Part shown: piece after piece, positions 7,092-12,433 of the stretch
Numbering within the stretch: the stretch's first letter is position 1
Layout of the letters: every line of letters begins with the position of its first letter
Origin: CAYLXU01 sp964388055
GTDB lineage: Bacteria > Patescibacteriota > Minisyncoccia > UBA6257 > JACRHW01
NCBI GenBank assembly: GCA_964388055.1
Contig: CAYLXU010000022.1
Location: 1-12,595, forward strand
Direction of reading: 5' to 3'
Length of the DNA stretch: 12,595 bases
Position numbers and translations under genes: made by a program
Notes under the pieces: model-generated
The model's input: the letters and a program-made list of their open reading frames with translations, nothing else
Database searches by the model: none
Told to the model about the DNA's origin: nothing

Positions 7092-7848
7092 CAGACGCCA
7101 CCTCCTCCACGCCAAAGGGGGTAATAATAGAGGCGCGACAACGCCCACCAGAACGATGATCAAAACTGAACGCGGCATTAAAAAGCTGTGAAACTATTTC
7201 CACCACTTCCTGTTGGGAGTACTCCTTCCCTGCTTTCTCACCCAAGAGAGCCTGTATGGGTGGATACCCACTCCCTGTGCCACCAAAATCTTCTTTATCG
7301 ATTGCAAATCCATCACCACCAATATCAAAAATACGGCACCTTCCCTCACTCTCCTCATATCCGGCAAGAATAAACCCGATAGGAAAATTATAGAACGCAA
7401 GTTCGCGAACCATATTCTCAAGCATTCTCGCCTTACCGCGAAGTGTAAGTTCCTGGTCCGGTCTATCGACAAGATCATCATGGTGTTGAACTTGTAGTTT
7501 AAACAGCTTTGCGAGCTCATGAATAATGAAACAAATTCCAGCGGTACCCAGGGCCGTCTTCGAATCGATTGGATAAATCTTCTTTCCTTTATCGCTTGCG
7601 ATATAAGAATCAGTAGTCCTTCCATCCCCCGCAATTACGACGGCAGGAACGCCCGCAACCTCTCCACCAGCCGCAACAATTTGTTCCTGAACCTCAGGAG
7701 GAAGCGTAAGAGTAAAACGCATCGCAAAAATAGTAGTACCCTTATGTGCATCTTGAAGCATTTCCCTAAGATTCTCTCGGGACATTTGACCCGCAATCCT
7801 CGTCAACTTTCTCAAACGTTTTTGAAGAACATTTTGACCTCCAAACAT
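7084..7848 (-). CDS. prcB: 20S proteasome beta subunit (Ntn-hydrolase, catalytic)
   Basis: The catalytic subunit of a bacterial 20S proteasome, a self-processing threonine protease of the inner rings. From ATG 7848 it has 254 aa. A 37-residue propeptide ends in KG, so cleavage would expose Thr38 (sequence TTIFAM). Counterparts of the family's key residues are visible: Asp75 in AGDGRTT (Asp17), Lys90 in GKKIYPI (Lys33), Ser193 in GTGSG (Ser129), Asp230 and Ser233 in FDHRSGG (Asp166, Ser169). Thr38 to Asp75 is 37 residues against 16 in the Mycobacterium enzyme, so about 20 residues (about 48-68, PPEVQEQIVAAGGEVAG) are inserted between the first two strands. TTG 7854 is an alternative start two codons upstream. 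Order beta then alpha is as in Actinobacteria, but no pup gene precedes it; DoxX does. HslV is less likely given the propeptide and the partner gene. Confidence 0.9.
   Translation of the reverse strand: MFGGQNVLQKRLRKLTRIAGQMSRENLREMLQDAHKGTTIFAMRFTLTLPPEVQEQIVAAGGEVAGVPAVVIAGDGRTTDSYIASDKGKKIYPIDSKTALGTAGICFIIHELAKLFKLQVQHHDDLVDRPDQELTLRGKARMLENMVRELAFYNFPIGFILAGYEESEGRCRIFDIGGDGFAIDKEDFGGTGSGYPPIQALLGEKAGKEYSQQEVVEIVSQLFNAAFSFDHRSGGRCRASIITPFGVEEVASDE
7099..7108 (-). promoter_or_regulatory. ribosome-binding site of prcA inside prcB
   Basis: GGAGGAGGTG on the minus strand lies 7 nt before ATG 7091 and within the last codons of prcB (Val-Glu-Glu-Val-Ala). It fixes the alpha-subunit start and rules out the upstream GTG/ATG extensions. 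Confidence 0.8.
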
Positions 7849-7886
7849 AAACAACCCACCACCCTTCTTTTAGCATGTTAACGAAC

Positions 7887-7912
7887 TACCCCCACTCTAC
7901 TACGTGGGGGTA
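7887..7912. other. 9-bp hairpin in the prcB leader
   Basis: TACCCCCAC (7887-7895) pairs perfectly with GTGGGGGTA (7904-7912) around an 8-nt loop, between the DoxX stop codon (7942) and the prcB start (7848). Neither strand has a T tract after the stem, so a simple intrinsic terminator is not well supported. It could be an operator for a dimeric regulator, a leader structure, or a weak terminator for doxX. On the minus strand TTGCGA, 17 nt and TAGAGT could form a promoter overlapping it. Confidence 0.55.
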
Positions 7913-7941
7913 AAAATCGCAATATTTTGATGAATCAACTT

Positions 7942-8367
7942 CTAGAGTCCCAACAAAATACGATCAACGCTCAACATCCCGGAACCCGTAGTTAGGAGCA
8001 CAAGGCATGCTGCAAAGAGCAACAGATCCAGCTCATACCCGTTTACAAACCCCATACCCCTTTTCACCTTAATTGTGGCAACGAGCATCTCGATCGCAAA
8101 AAGAGTGGCAAACACCTGGGCGAATAATCCAAATATCATGGCAAACCCTCCCACCACCTCTAACAAAGCAATAAGAGTCCCCCACAACACACCAGGACGA
8201 AATCCCATCATTTCAAAATTATCTCCCGTCTTTTTTATATCATTAATCTTTGGCGCCCCATGAAGTAAAAACACAAGCCCCACCAAAATGCGTAACGAAA
8301 ACAGCGCATAAGGTTGAAATAGGGCAGGTATAGTAAGAAAATCCTTAAGTAATACTATATATGACAT
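7942..8367 (-). CDS. DoxX-family membrane protein
   Basis: A 141-aa integral membrane protein with four predicted helices (about 20-37, 60-80, 82-99, 113-130). The family features seen are an arginine before helix 1 followed by the HGAPK stretch (36-40), GTLIALLEVVGG in helix 2, and the ending GYELDLLLFAACL...GSGMLSVD. DoxX/SURF4-type proteins are linked to redox homeostasis or to thiosulfate:quinone oxidoreductase subunits, but most members are uncharacterised and I assign no reaction. The ATG at 8367 lacks a Shine-Dalgarno; its leader is the 41-bp divergent gap shared with the rluA-type gene. It lies upstream of prcB on the same strand, 93 nt away, so read-through into the proteasome genes is possible. 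Confidence 0.85.
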   Translation of the reverse strand: MSYIVLLKDFLTIPALFQPYALFSLRILVGLVFLLHGAPKINDIKKTGDNFEMMGFRPGVLWGTLIALLEVVGGFAMIFGLFAQVFATLFAIEMLVATIKVKRGMGFVNGYELDLLLFAACLVLLTTGSGMLSVDRILLGL

Positions 8368-8408
8368 GAATATGGTATAGAATTAATGGATAATACATCT
8401 AGTATACA
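8368..8408. promoter_or_regulatory. divergent promoter region
   Basis: The 41-bp AT-rich gap separates two divergent start codons, so both promoters must sit here or inside the genes. Possible -10 boxes are GATAAT (8389-8394) for the plus strand and TATACC (8379-8374) for the minus strand; neither has a good -35. Neither gene has a Shine-Dalgarno, so short-leader or leaderless transcripts are likely. Confidence 0.35.
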
Positions 8409-9119
8409 ATGATTCATCTCGTACCAACAACGATATTCGAAGACAAAGAAATACTGATCCTCAACAAACCCTTTGGTCTCCTTGTACATGGAACAAAGCA
8501 CTCAAATGAATCAACACTTGTAGACTGGCTCCTTCAAACGCATCCGGAAACACATGGTATAGGAGAAGATCCAGAACGTCCCGGAATTGTTCATCGACTC
8601 GATAAGGACACCGGAGGTATTATGGTAGTCGCAAAAACACAATCCTCTTACGAGAGACTTAAACACCTCTTCTCCTCGAGAAAGATGGAAAAAAAATACA
8701 TCGCACTTGTATGGGGAATTATAAAACATGATACAGGAATTATAGACAAACCCATTGGCTTTAAGCGTGGTGAGGCAAAAAGAACTACACATACCACCAA
8801 AAAAACAAGAGAAGCGCTAACTGAATACCGTGTGCGAACACGATACAAACACGCCTCCATGACACTCGTTGAACTTGTTCCCAAGACAGGGAGAACACAC
8901 CAACTACGCGTCCACATGGCATCAATTGGACACCCTATTGTAGGGGATAAACTCTACGGAAGAAAAAATTTTACTCTCCCCTTCGAACTTCCCCACCAAT
9001 TTCTCTTTGCCTACTCCCTAGAAATCCCAACAAATCTGGGCACGCTCCACTTTGAGGCTGAATTGCCCAAAAAACTTACAAGGATAGTGGAAAACTTGAC
9101 GAACTCAGAAAAAAATTGA
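8409..9119 (+). CDS. RluA-family 23S rRNA/tRNA pseudouridine synthase
   Basis: A 236-aa enzyme that isomerises specific uridines to pseudouridine in structured RNA, usually 23S rRNA. The signature HRLDKDTGGIMVVAKT is at 62-77, with Asp65 as the catalytic nucleophile. Other family motifs are the NKPFGLLVH start (19-27), KKYIALVWG (about 94-102), TGRTHQLRVHMASIGHPIVGD (about 161-181) and LYGR. No S4 domain precedes the catalytic domain, so it is closer in layout to RluA than to RluC/RluD, and the modified position cannot be predicted. It ends with TGA, evidence for a standard stop code. The ATG at 8409 has no Shine-Dalgarno. A -35 element of the next unit overlaps its last codon. Confidence 0.95.
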   Translation: MIHLVPTTIFEDKEILILNKPFGLLVHGTKHSNESTLVDWLLQTHPETHGIGEDPERPGIVHRLDKDTGGIMVVAKTQSSYERLKHLFSSRKMEKKYIALVWGIIKHDTGIIDKPIGFKRGEAKRTTHTTKKTREALTEYRVRTRYKHASMTLVELVPKTGRTHQLRVHMASIGHPIVGDKLYGRKNFTLPFELPHQFLFAYSLEIPTNLGTLHFEAELPKKLTRIVENLTNSEKN

Positions 9120-9143
9120 CTTATTAAAAAATGGTGGTAATCT
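9116..9143 (+). promoter_or_regulatory. strong promoter of the 64-aa membrane protein
   Basis: TTGACT (9116-9121), a 16-nt spacer and TAATCT (9138-9143) give a near-consensus sigma70-type promoter. The -35 box overlaps the TGA stop of the preceding gene. A start near 9150 would give a leader of about 30 nt ending in AAAGGAGGGAG. Confidence 0.65.
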
Positions 9144-9179
9144 GAAGGTAGACATTTCCCACAGAAAGGAGGGAGCTAT

Positions 9180-9374
9180 ATGAAAAACTGGACGCTCAGT
9201 ATTCTTCTGGTAGTCACGATGTGCGCCGTGCTTTGGCGGATGGGTCTTCTCGGTCAAGCGCTTGCAGTCGTAATGACTGTGATACTGCATCCCTGGATAC
9301 TCGCACCTATCGTGGTGGTTGCGATTGTAATTGTCCTCCTCATGGGACTTTTCTCAAAAAATAGGCAAGAATAA
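9180..9374 (+). CDS. 64-aa membrane microprotein, unknown
   Basis: The ATG at 9180 is preceded by AAAGGAGGG (9165-9173), 6 nt away, one of the best ribosome-binding sites in the window. The product is almost entirely hydrophobic: residues about 4-36 form one long or two short helices broken near Arg20, and 39-58 form a clear membrane helix, ending in a short charged tail SKNRQE. There is no signal peptide cleavage site. It sits alone between a strong promoter (9116-9143) and a strong terminator (9380-9404), so it is probably well expressed as a single-gene transcript. It is not a family I recognise. A type I toxin-like peptide, a small transporter subunit or a membrane stress protein are all conceivable; nothing decides between them. 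Confidence 0.75.
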   Translation: MKNWTLSILLVVTMCAVLWRMGLLGQALAVVMTVILHPWILAPIVVVAIVIVLLMGLFSKNRQE

Positions 9375-9379
9375 AGGTG

Positions 9380-9404
9380 GCGTCCGCATTACGGACGCTT
9401 TTTC
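9380..9404 (+). terminator. intrinsic terminator after the 64-aa gene
   Basis: GCGTCCG (9380-9386) pairs perfectly with CGGACGC (9392-9398) around a 5-nt loop and is followed by five T. It starts 5 nt after the stop codon. Confidence 0.9.
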
Positions 9405-9411
9405 TAAAAAC

Positions 9412-9440
9412 TTGCTAAATTTTAAAAATTGTTTTACCAT
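9412..9440 (+). promoter_or_regulatory. promoter of rplS
   Basis: TTGCTA (9412-9417), a 17-nt spacer and TACCAT (9435-9440) lie right after the preceding terminator. A start near 9447 excludes a TTG start at 9429 and leaves the ATGs at 9465 and 9480. Confidence 0.5.
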
Positions 9441-9479
9441 AAGCAATACGCGCCACGAAAACAAATGGCAAATTTACAT

Positions 9480-9830
9480 ATGAACAAATTAGAACTCTTC
9501 AATCAGTCACAACCCAAAAGTGATCTTCCGGAACTCAAACCCGGTATGAAAGTGAAAGTCACTGAAAAAATCAAAGAAGGTGACAAGGAGCGTCTTCAGG
9601 TATTTACCGGAATTATCATCGCAGTTAAACACGGAAGAACCCTTGGGGCAGGCTTTACTGTACGGGCCGTACTTGATGGTGTGGGAGTAGAAAAGGTCTA
9701 CCCTTTCAACTGCCCATCCGTTGCAAAGGTTGAGGTGGTAAGCACCTCAAAAGTACGCAGGGCGAAACTTTACTTCCTCCGCAAACTTTCAAAAAGAAAA
9801 ACTAGAGAGAAAATCGGCGCAACTGCGTAA
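9480..9830 (+). CDS. rplS: 50S ribosomal protein L19
   Basis: L19 sits at the interface of the ribosomal subunits and contacts 16S rRNA bridge elements. The 116-aa product from ATG 9480 matches the family's length (115 aa in E. coli) and pattern: LKPGMKVKV, a GDKERLQVFTGIIIAVKHGR segment, FTVRAVLDGVGVEKVYPFNCPSV, then VRRAKLYFLRKL and a basic tail. ATG 9465 would add five residues and is equally open; neither has a Shine-Dalgarno. The gene stands alone between its own promoter and a bidirectional terminator, not in the usual rpsP-rimM-trmD-rplS operon, as is common in fragmented small genomes. The glycine-lysine-rich core and conserved C-terminal motif leave little doubt. Confidence 0.96.
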   Translation: MNKLELFNQSQPKSDLPELKPGMKVKVTEKIKEGDKERLQVFTGIIIAVKHGRTLGAGFTVRAVLDGVGVEKVYPFNCPSVAKVEVVSTSKVRRAKLYFLRKLSKRKTREKIGATA

Positions 9831-9832
9831 AT

Positions 9833-9862
9833 ACACAAAAGCCCCGTCCGGGGCTTTTGTGT
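9833..9862. terminator. terminator after rplS
   Basis: A perfect 13-bp stem, ACACAAAAGCCCC (9833-9845) with GGGGCTTTTGTGT (9850-9862), closes a GTCC loop. It begins 2 nt after the rplS stop and has A and T tracts on both sides, so it can act in either direction. Confidence 0.9.
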
Positions 9863-9890
9863 TGAAAAGAAAAACAATTTGTACTAAGAT
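9862..9890 (+). promoter_or_regulatory. promoter of tRNA-Leu(GAG)
   Basis: TTGAAA (9862-9867), a 17-nt spacer and TAAGAT (9885-9890) give a good sigma70-type promoter. The predicted start near 9897 is only about 7 nt before the mature tRNA. Confidence 0.65.
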
Positions 9891-9903
9891 AGGAACACAA
9901 AAA

Positions 9904-9990
9904 GCCCAGGTGGCGAAACTGGCAGACGCACTACCTTGAGGTGGTAGCGCCCGCAAGGGCTTGGAGGTTCGAATCCTCTCCTGGGCACCA
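9904..9990 (+). tRNA. tRNA-Leu(GAG), CCA encoded
   Basis: Acceptor GCCCAGG pairs with CCTGGGC. The D arm is TGGCGAAACTGGCAGAC. The anticodon stem CTACC/GGTAG holds loop TTGAGGT, anticodon GAG. A class II variable arm (CGCCCGCAAGGGC region) and T arm with TTCGAAT follow. The discriminator is A and CCA is encoded (9988-9990). The anticodon reads CUC and CUU. Confidence 0.95.
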
Positions 9991-9993
9991 GAA

Positions 9994-10023
9994 CAAAAAC
10001 TTCCCTTTCACGGGAAGTTTTTG
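9994..10023 (+). terminator. terminator after tRNA-Leu(GAG)
   Basis: CAAAAACTTCCC (9994-10005) pairs perfectly with GGGAAGTTTTTG (10012-10023), a 12-bp stem with a 6-nt loop, 3 nt after the CCA end. The T tract forms the distal part of the stem. Confidence 0.85.
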
Positions 10024-10032
10024 TGTATGGTA

Positions 10033-10060
10033 TTGCCAAAAGAAAAAAATACTGTAATAT
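10033..10060 (+). promoter_or_regulatory. promoter of the methyltransferase gene
   Basis: TTGCCA (10033-10038), a 16-nt spacer and TAATAT (10055-10060) precede the gene. A start near 10067 gives a leader of about 24 nt containing AAAGGAG (10077-10083), 7 nt before ATG 10091. Confidence 0.6.
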
Positions 10061-10090
10061 AGTGACCAGCTCATCGAAAGGAGAAAATAT

Positions 10091-11029
10091 ATGGCTACCA
10101 CACTTCCAGAAACGAACCCTGCAGTAAAAGACTGCTACGAAGGGCTCGATGGCCCATTCTCTATTTCAGGCCTCGAGGACTATACCGATGGAATGTATCT
10201 CGGAGACCCAAAAACACCATATGAAGTGGCACAACGCAACCAACTTAATTATCTTCTTGATGAAATTGGATGTGTTGCGGGTTCAAGAATTCTCGATATT
10301 GGATGTGGCGCAGGAACCCTGCTTGAAGAGGCACAAAAACGTGGCGCTTTGGGGGTAGGAATCACGCTCTCTCCTGCACAAGCAAAGCGATGCAAAGAAA
10401 AAGGGCTGGATGTACGTGTACTTAACTATCGACACATGGGACCAGAATGGAATGGCCAATTTGATGGAATTGTCGCGAATGGGTCAGCAGAACATTTTGT
10501 AAGTGCGATAGACGCAATTAACGGGAAACAGGATGCAATCTACCGAGAACTATTTGAAATTTGCCACCGCTTACTAAATCCATCTTCTCCTCGACGGTTT
10601 GCAACAACGGTCATCCATTTCCGAAAGACACCACTAGACCCAAAAGCACTTCTAAAAAACGCTTGGTTGCATCCGTGGGGTTCTCCGGAATTCCACTGCA
10701 CGCTTCTTCTACAAGATTTCGCATACTACCCAAAAGTTGGACAACTGCAGAAAAATGCAAAAGGGCTCTTTATTCCAGAAAAAACGCTGGACGGAACGGA
10801 AGATTACCGTCTCACGTCGGAAGAATGGCTTAAGAGATGGCGAACAACGTTTTTCTCCTCTCCACGCATGTGGAACTCCATCATCCGTTCTCTCCTCAAA
10901 ACACCTCTTCTCTCTACAAAAGGACTGATAAGTCTCCTCGTAACAGAATCGTGGAACTGGCAATTTAGAGGCCAAAATGGAAATCCTCCACCCATGCAAC
11001 TCCTCCGACACACCTGGCAAGCTCTATAG
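10091..11029 (+). CDS. SAM-dependent methyltransferase, CFA-synthase-like
   Basis: A 312-aa class I S-adenosylmethionine-dependent methyltransferase. SAM-binding motif I, ILDIGCGAGTLLEEA, is at 67-81, followed by GVGITLSPAQA (88-98), a stretch typical of cyclopropane-fatty-acid and mycolic-acid methyltransferases, and DGIVANGSAEHF (125-136) at the motif IV position. The upstream DGMYLGDP (33-40) resembles the lead-in of that family. The C-terminal half (about 165-312) is less typical: a basic, Trp-rich region with LTSEEWLKRWR (241-251) and WNWQFRGQ (288-295), possibly an acceptor-binding cap. Cytoplasmic or membrane-peripheral, no signal or membrane helix. A lipid acceptor is inferred from family resemblance only; small-molecule or sugar methylation is possible. 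It has its own promoter and a clear ribosome-binding site, and follows tRNA-Leu(GAG). Confidence 0.85.
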   Translation: MATTLPETNPAVKDCYEGLDGPFSISGLEDYTDGMYLGDPKTPYEVAQRNQLNYLLDEIGCVAGSRILDIGCGAGTLLEEAQKRGALGVGITLSPAQAKRCKEKGLDVRVLNYRHMGPEWNGQFDGIVANGSAEHFVSAIDAINGKQDAIYRELFEICHRLLNPSSPRRFATTVIHFRKTPLDPKALLKNAWLHPWGSPEFHCTLLLQDFAYYPKVGQLQKNAKGLFIPEKTLDGTEDYRLTSEEWLKRWRTTFFSSPRMWNSIIRSLLKTPLLSTKGLISLLVTESWNWQFRGQNGNPPPMQLLRHTWQAL

Positions 11030-11081
11030 CACGGGTGGCATATCAACAAGACACATTCGGACACCCATTGACCACAAAAAC

Positions 11082-11099
11082 ATGCCATGCTGGCATTTC
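11082..11099 (+). terminator. weak hairpin after the methyltransferase gene
   Basis: ATGCCA (11082-11087) pairs with TGGCAT (11091-11096) around a 3-nt loop, followed by only two further T. It lies 52 nt after the stop codon. The 155-bp gap 11030-11184 shows no other clear signal; TTGACC at about 11068 and TATTAA near 11126 are possible promoter parts for the next ORF but are not properly spaced with each other. Confidence 0.3.
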
Positions 11100-11184
11100 A
11101 AAACTCTGGAAAGGTCATTTGCCATATTAACTCTGCCACGAACACGAGAATCCCTGCAACAAAAAAGAAAGGAGGTGAAACAAA

Positions 11185-11403
11185 TTGATTGACAGGCGCG
11201 AACTCCGTAAGTTGCGCCGCTCCCTTGGGAGCAGATCCAAACGTAAGAGCGGAACAAAAACGAAGGCCATCCCCGGTCAGAAAGAGGGTGGTAGCGGCAA
11301 AAAAGGGCACTCGTCCCGAAAACAGAAGTTCCGGAACCAGAGGGCCCTCACTCCACTACCCCGCACCTGCCTTGCGACCTTGAAAACGAAGATGAAATCC
11401 TAG
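11185..11403 (+). CDS. small very basic protein, unknown (or structured RNA)
   Basis: The 72-aa ORF starts at TTG 11185, 7 nt after a near-perfect ribosome-binding site AAAGGAGGTG (11168-11177), which fixes the frame. About one third of the residues are Arg or Lys (11 R, 13 K) against three acidic ones, with low-complexity GGSGKKG in the middle; no membrane segment or known motif. Such a charge suggests nucleic-acid or ribosome binding. Base composition is more GC-rich than its neighbours, and two strong hairpins lie in the first 50 bases: GGCGC/GCGCC (11195-11218, with an inner AAC/GTT helix) and GCTCCC/GGGAGC (11219-11232). These would be odd at the start of a coding region, so a structured RNA ending at the terminator 11413-11429 is an alternative. 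A second frame from 11189 is open but worse spaced. Confidence 0.5.
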   Translation: MIDRRELRKLRRSLGSRSKRKSGTKTKAIPGQKEGGSGKKGHSSRKQKFRNQRALTPLPRTCLATLKTKMKS

Positions 11404-11412
11404 CCAACACAA

Positions 11413-11437
11413 ACCCCGCAAAGCGGGGTATTTTATT
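11413..11437 (+). terminator. terminator after the 72-aa ORF
   Basis: ACCCCGC (11413-11419) pairs perfectly with GCGGGGT (11423-11429) around AAA, followed by the T-rich run ATTTTATTT. It lies 10 nt after the stop codon. Confidence 0.85.
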
Positions 11438-11456
11438 TCCTAGATAACGATATACA

Positions 11457-11485
11457 TTGAAAAGAGTAAAAAAATGTCCTACGAT
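11457..11485 (+). promoter_or_regulatory. promoter of tRNA-Leu(UAA)
   Basis: TTGAAA (11457-11462), a 17-nt spacer and TACGAT (11480-11485) match the layout at tRNA-Leu(GAG), with the same -35 and spacing. The predicted start near 11492 is about 6 nt before the tRNA. Confidence 0.55.
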
Positions 11486-11497
11486 AAGTGCATACTT

Positions 11498-11581
11498 GCC
11501 GCCGTGGTGGAATTGGTAGACACGACAGACTTAAGATCTGTTGCCCATTAGGGCGTGTCGGTTCGAGTCCGACCGGCGGTA
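11498..11581 (+). tRNA. tRNA-Leu(UAA), CCA not encoded
   Basis: Acceptor GCCGCCG pairs with CGGCGGT, with a G-U at the first pair. Anticodon stem ACAGA/TCTGT holds loop CTTAAGA, anticodon TAA. The class II variable arm TGCCC-ATTA-GGGCG and T arm GTCGG-TTCGAGT-CCGAC are intact. The discriminator A (11581) is followed by CTA, so CCA must be added by nucleotidyltransferase, unlike tRNA-Leu(GAG) here. It reads UUA and UUG. No terminator follows; the kinase gene begins 46 nt later. Confidence 0.94.
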
Positions 11582-11627
11582 CTATCTTTAAAATTTTACA
11601 ATTTGAGGGCTAATCGAATACGTGCCC

Positions 11628-12410
11628 ATGGAAAAAGCTCCACAGAAACAATACTCAAAAGAAAAAAAAGAAACGAAAGAGCACGCTCTTTCTACAAGCC
11701 CAGTTACATCACAAGAACTCCTCCTTGGTTCCATGAACCAAGTATTTTTAATTACTCTCGAAAACGGAGATCGAGCCATATTCAAACCAAAAATTGGAGA
11801 ACTAAAAACACTCTTAGGAAAAAGTCCGAGAGAGCACGTTGAAGGTGGGACATACTACAAGCGTGGACGTGCAGCATATATTTTAAATGAAGAACTTCAC
11901 TTTGATTTCGTACCCATGACAGTCATACGTGAGGTTGACGGAAAAATAGGAAGCGTACAAGAATTTATTCCACACACAACAGCATGGCGAGAACTTTCTC
12001 CTAATGAAGAAACGGAGTTAAAACACCAAATGAAACAACAATTCGCCAACTTATTTGTGTTTGACTATATTATCTGGAATTCAGACCGGAATAATGACAA
12101 TTTTCTTATCAATAATGGAAAAATATATGCAATAGACAACGACCTTAGTTTCGGGGCAGACAAACTAAAACTCTTTGAAGAGTTCTTTTTTGTAAACATT
12201 TCTGAGAGAATAATAGAGAACATTCTAAAGTTTTCAAAAGACGCACAAAGACAACGACAATTAAGAGAACGCCTGAAGGAACTCATCGAGGAAACAGAGA
12301 TTGATGCTTGCATCAATCGGATTAAATTTATCGCGCTGCAATTACAAGATACATATGGCGCAATAACAAAAATCGGAGACTGGTCTCCAACGACAGTACT
12401 ACACCGTTAA
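11628..12410 (+). CDS. PI3/4-kinase-like (SCO1664/HipA-type) protein
   Basis: A 260-aa protein with a minimal kinase fold of the phosphatidylinositol 3/4-kinase-like kind seen in bacteria. From ATG 11628: a glycine-containing nucleotide loop LGSMNQVFLI, then AIFKPKIGE with the likely ATP-binding Lys (about 53-55); a helix with Glu after REHVEGGTYYKRGRAAYIL (about 67-85); hinge-like SVQEFIP (about 109-115); catalytic loop WNSDRNNDNFLI with Asp153 and Asn158; and the metal site YAIDNDLSFG with Asp170. The DRxxxN...IDxxLSF spacing matches actinobacterial SCO1664-type proteins. The substrate is unknown; members are assumed to be protein or small-molecule kinases rather than lipid kinases. GTG 11622 is an alternative start; neither has a well-placed Shine-Dalgarno. 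It may be transcribed with the upstream tRNA and continue into the next ORF. Confidence 0.8.
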   Translation: MEKAPQKQYSKEKKETKEHALSTSPVTSQELLLGSMNQVFLITLENGDRAIFKPKIGELKTLLGKSPREHVEGGTYYKRGRAAYILNEELHFDFVPMTVIREVDGKIGSVQEFIPHTTAWRELSPNEETELKHQMKQQFANLFVFDYIIWNSDRNNDNFLINNGKIYAIDNDLSFGADKLKLFEEFFFVNISERIIENILKFSKDAQRQRQLRERLKELIEETEIDACINRIKFIALQLQDTYGAITKIGDWSPTTVLHR

Positions 12411-12433
12411 TTATCCCGAAAAAATAAAAATGC

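Noticed and set aside
7092..7178. 29-residue hydrophobic N-terminal extension of the alpha subunit, which would make it membrane-anchored
   Set aside because: The stretch overlaps the conserved end of prcB in another frame, lacks a ribosome-binding site, and a strong one sits at ATG 7091.
9429..9479. Longer L19 starting at TTG 9429
   Set aside because: The codon lies inside the spacer of a good promoter (9412-9440), and the extension has no counterpart in the family.
11185..11403. The basic 72-aa ORF as a Pup- or UBact-like tag for the proteasome
   Set aside because: It is strongly basic, ends in KMKS rather than a Gly-Gly type terminus, and lies far from prcB on the other strand.
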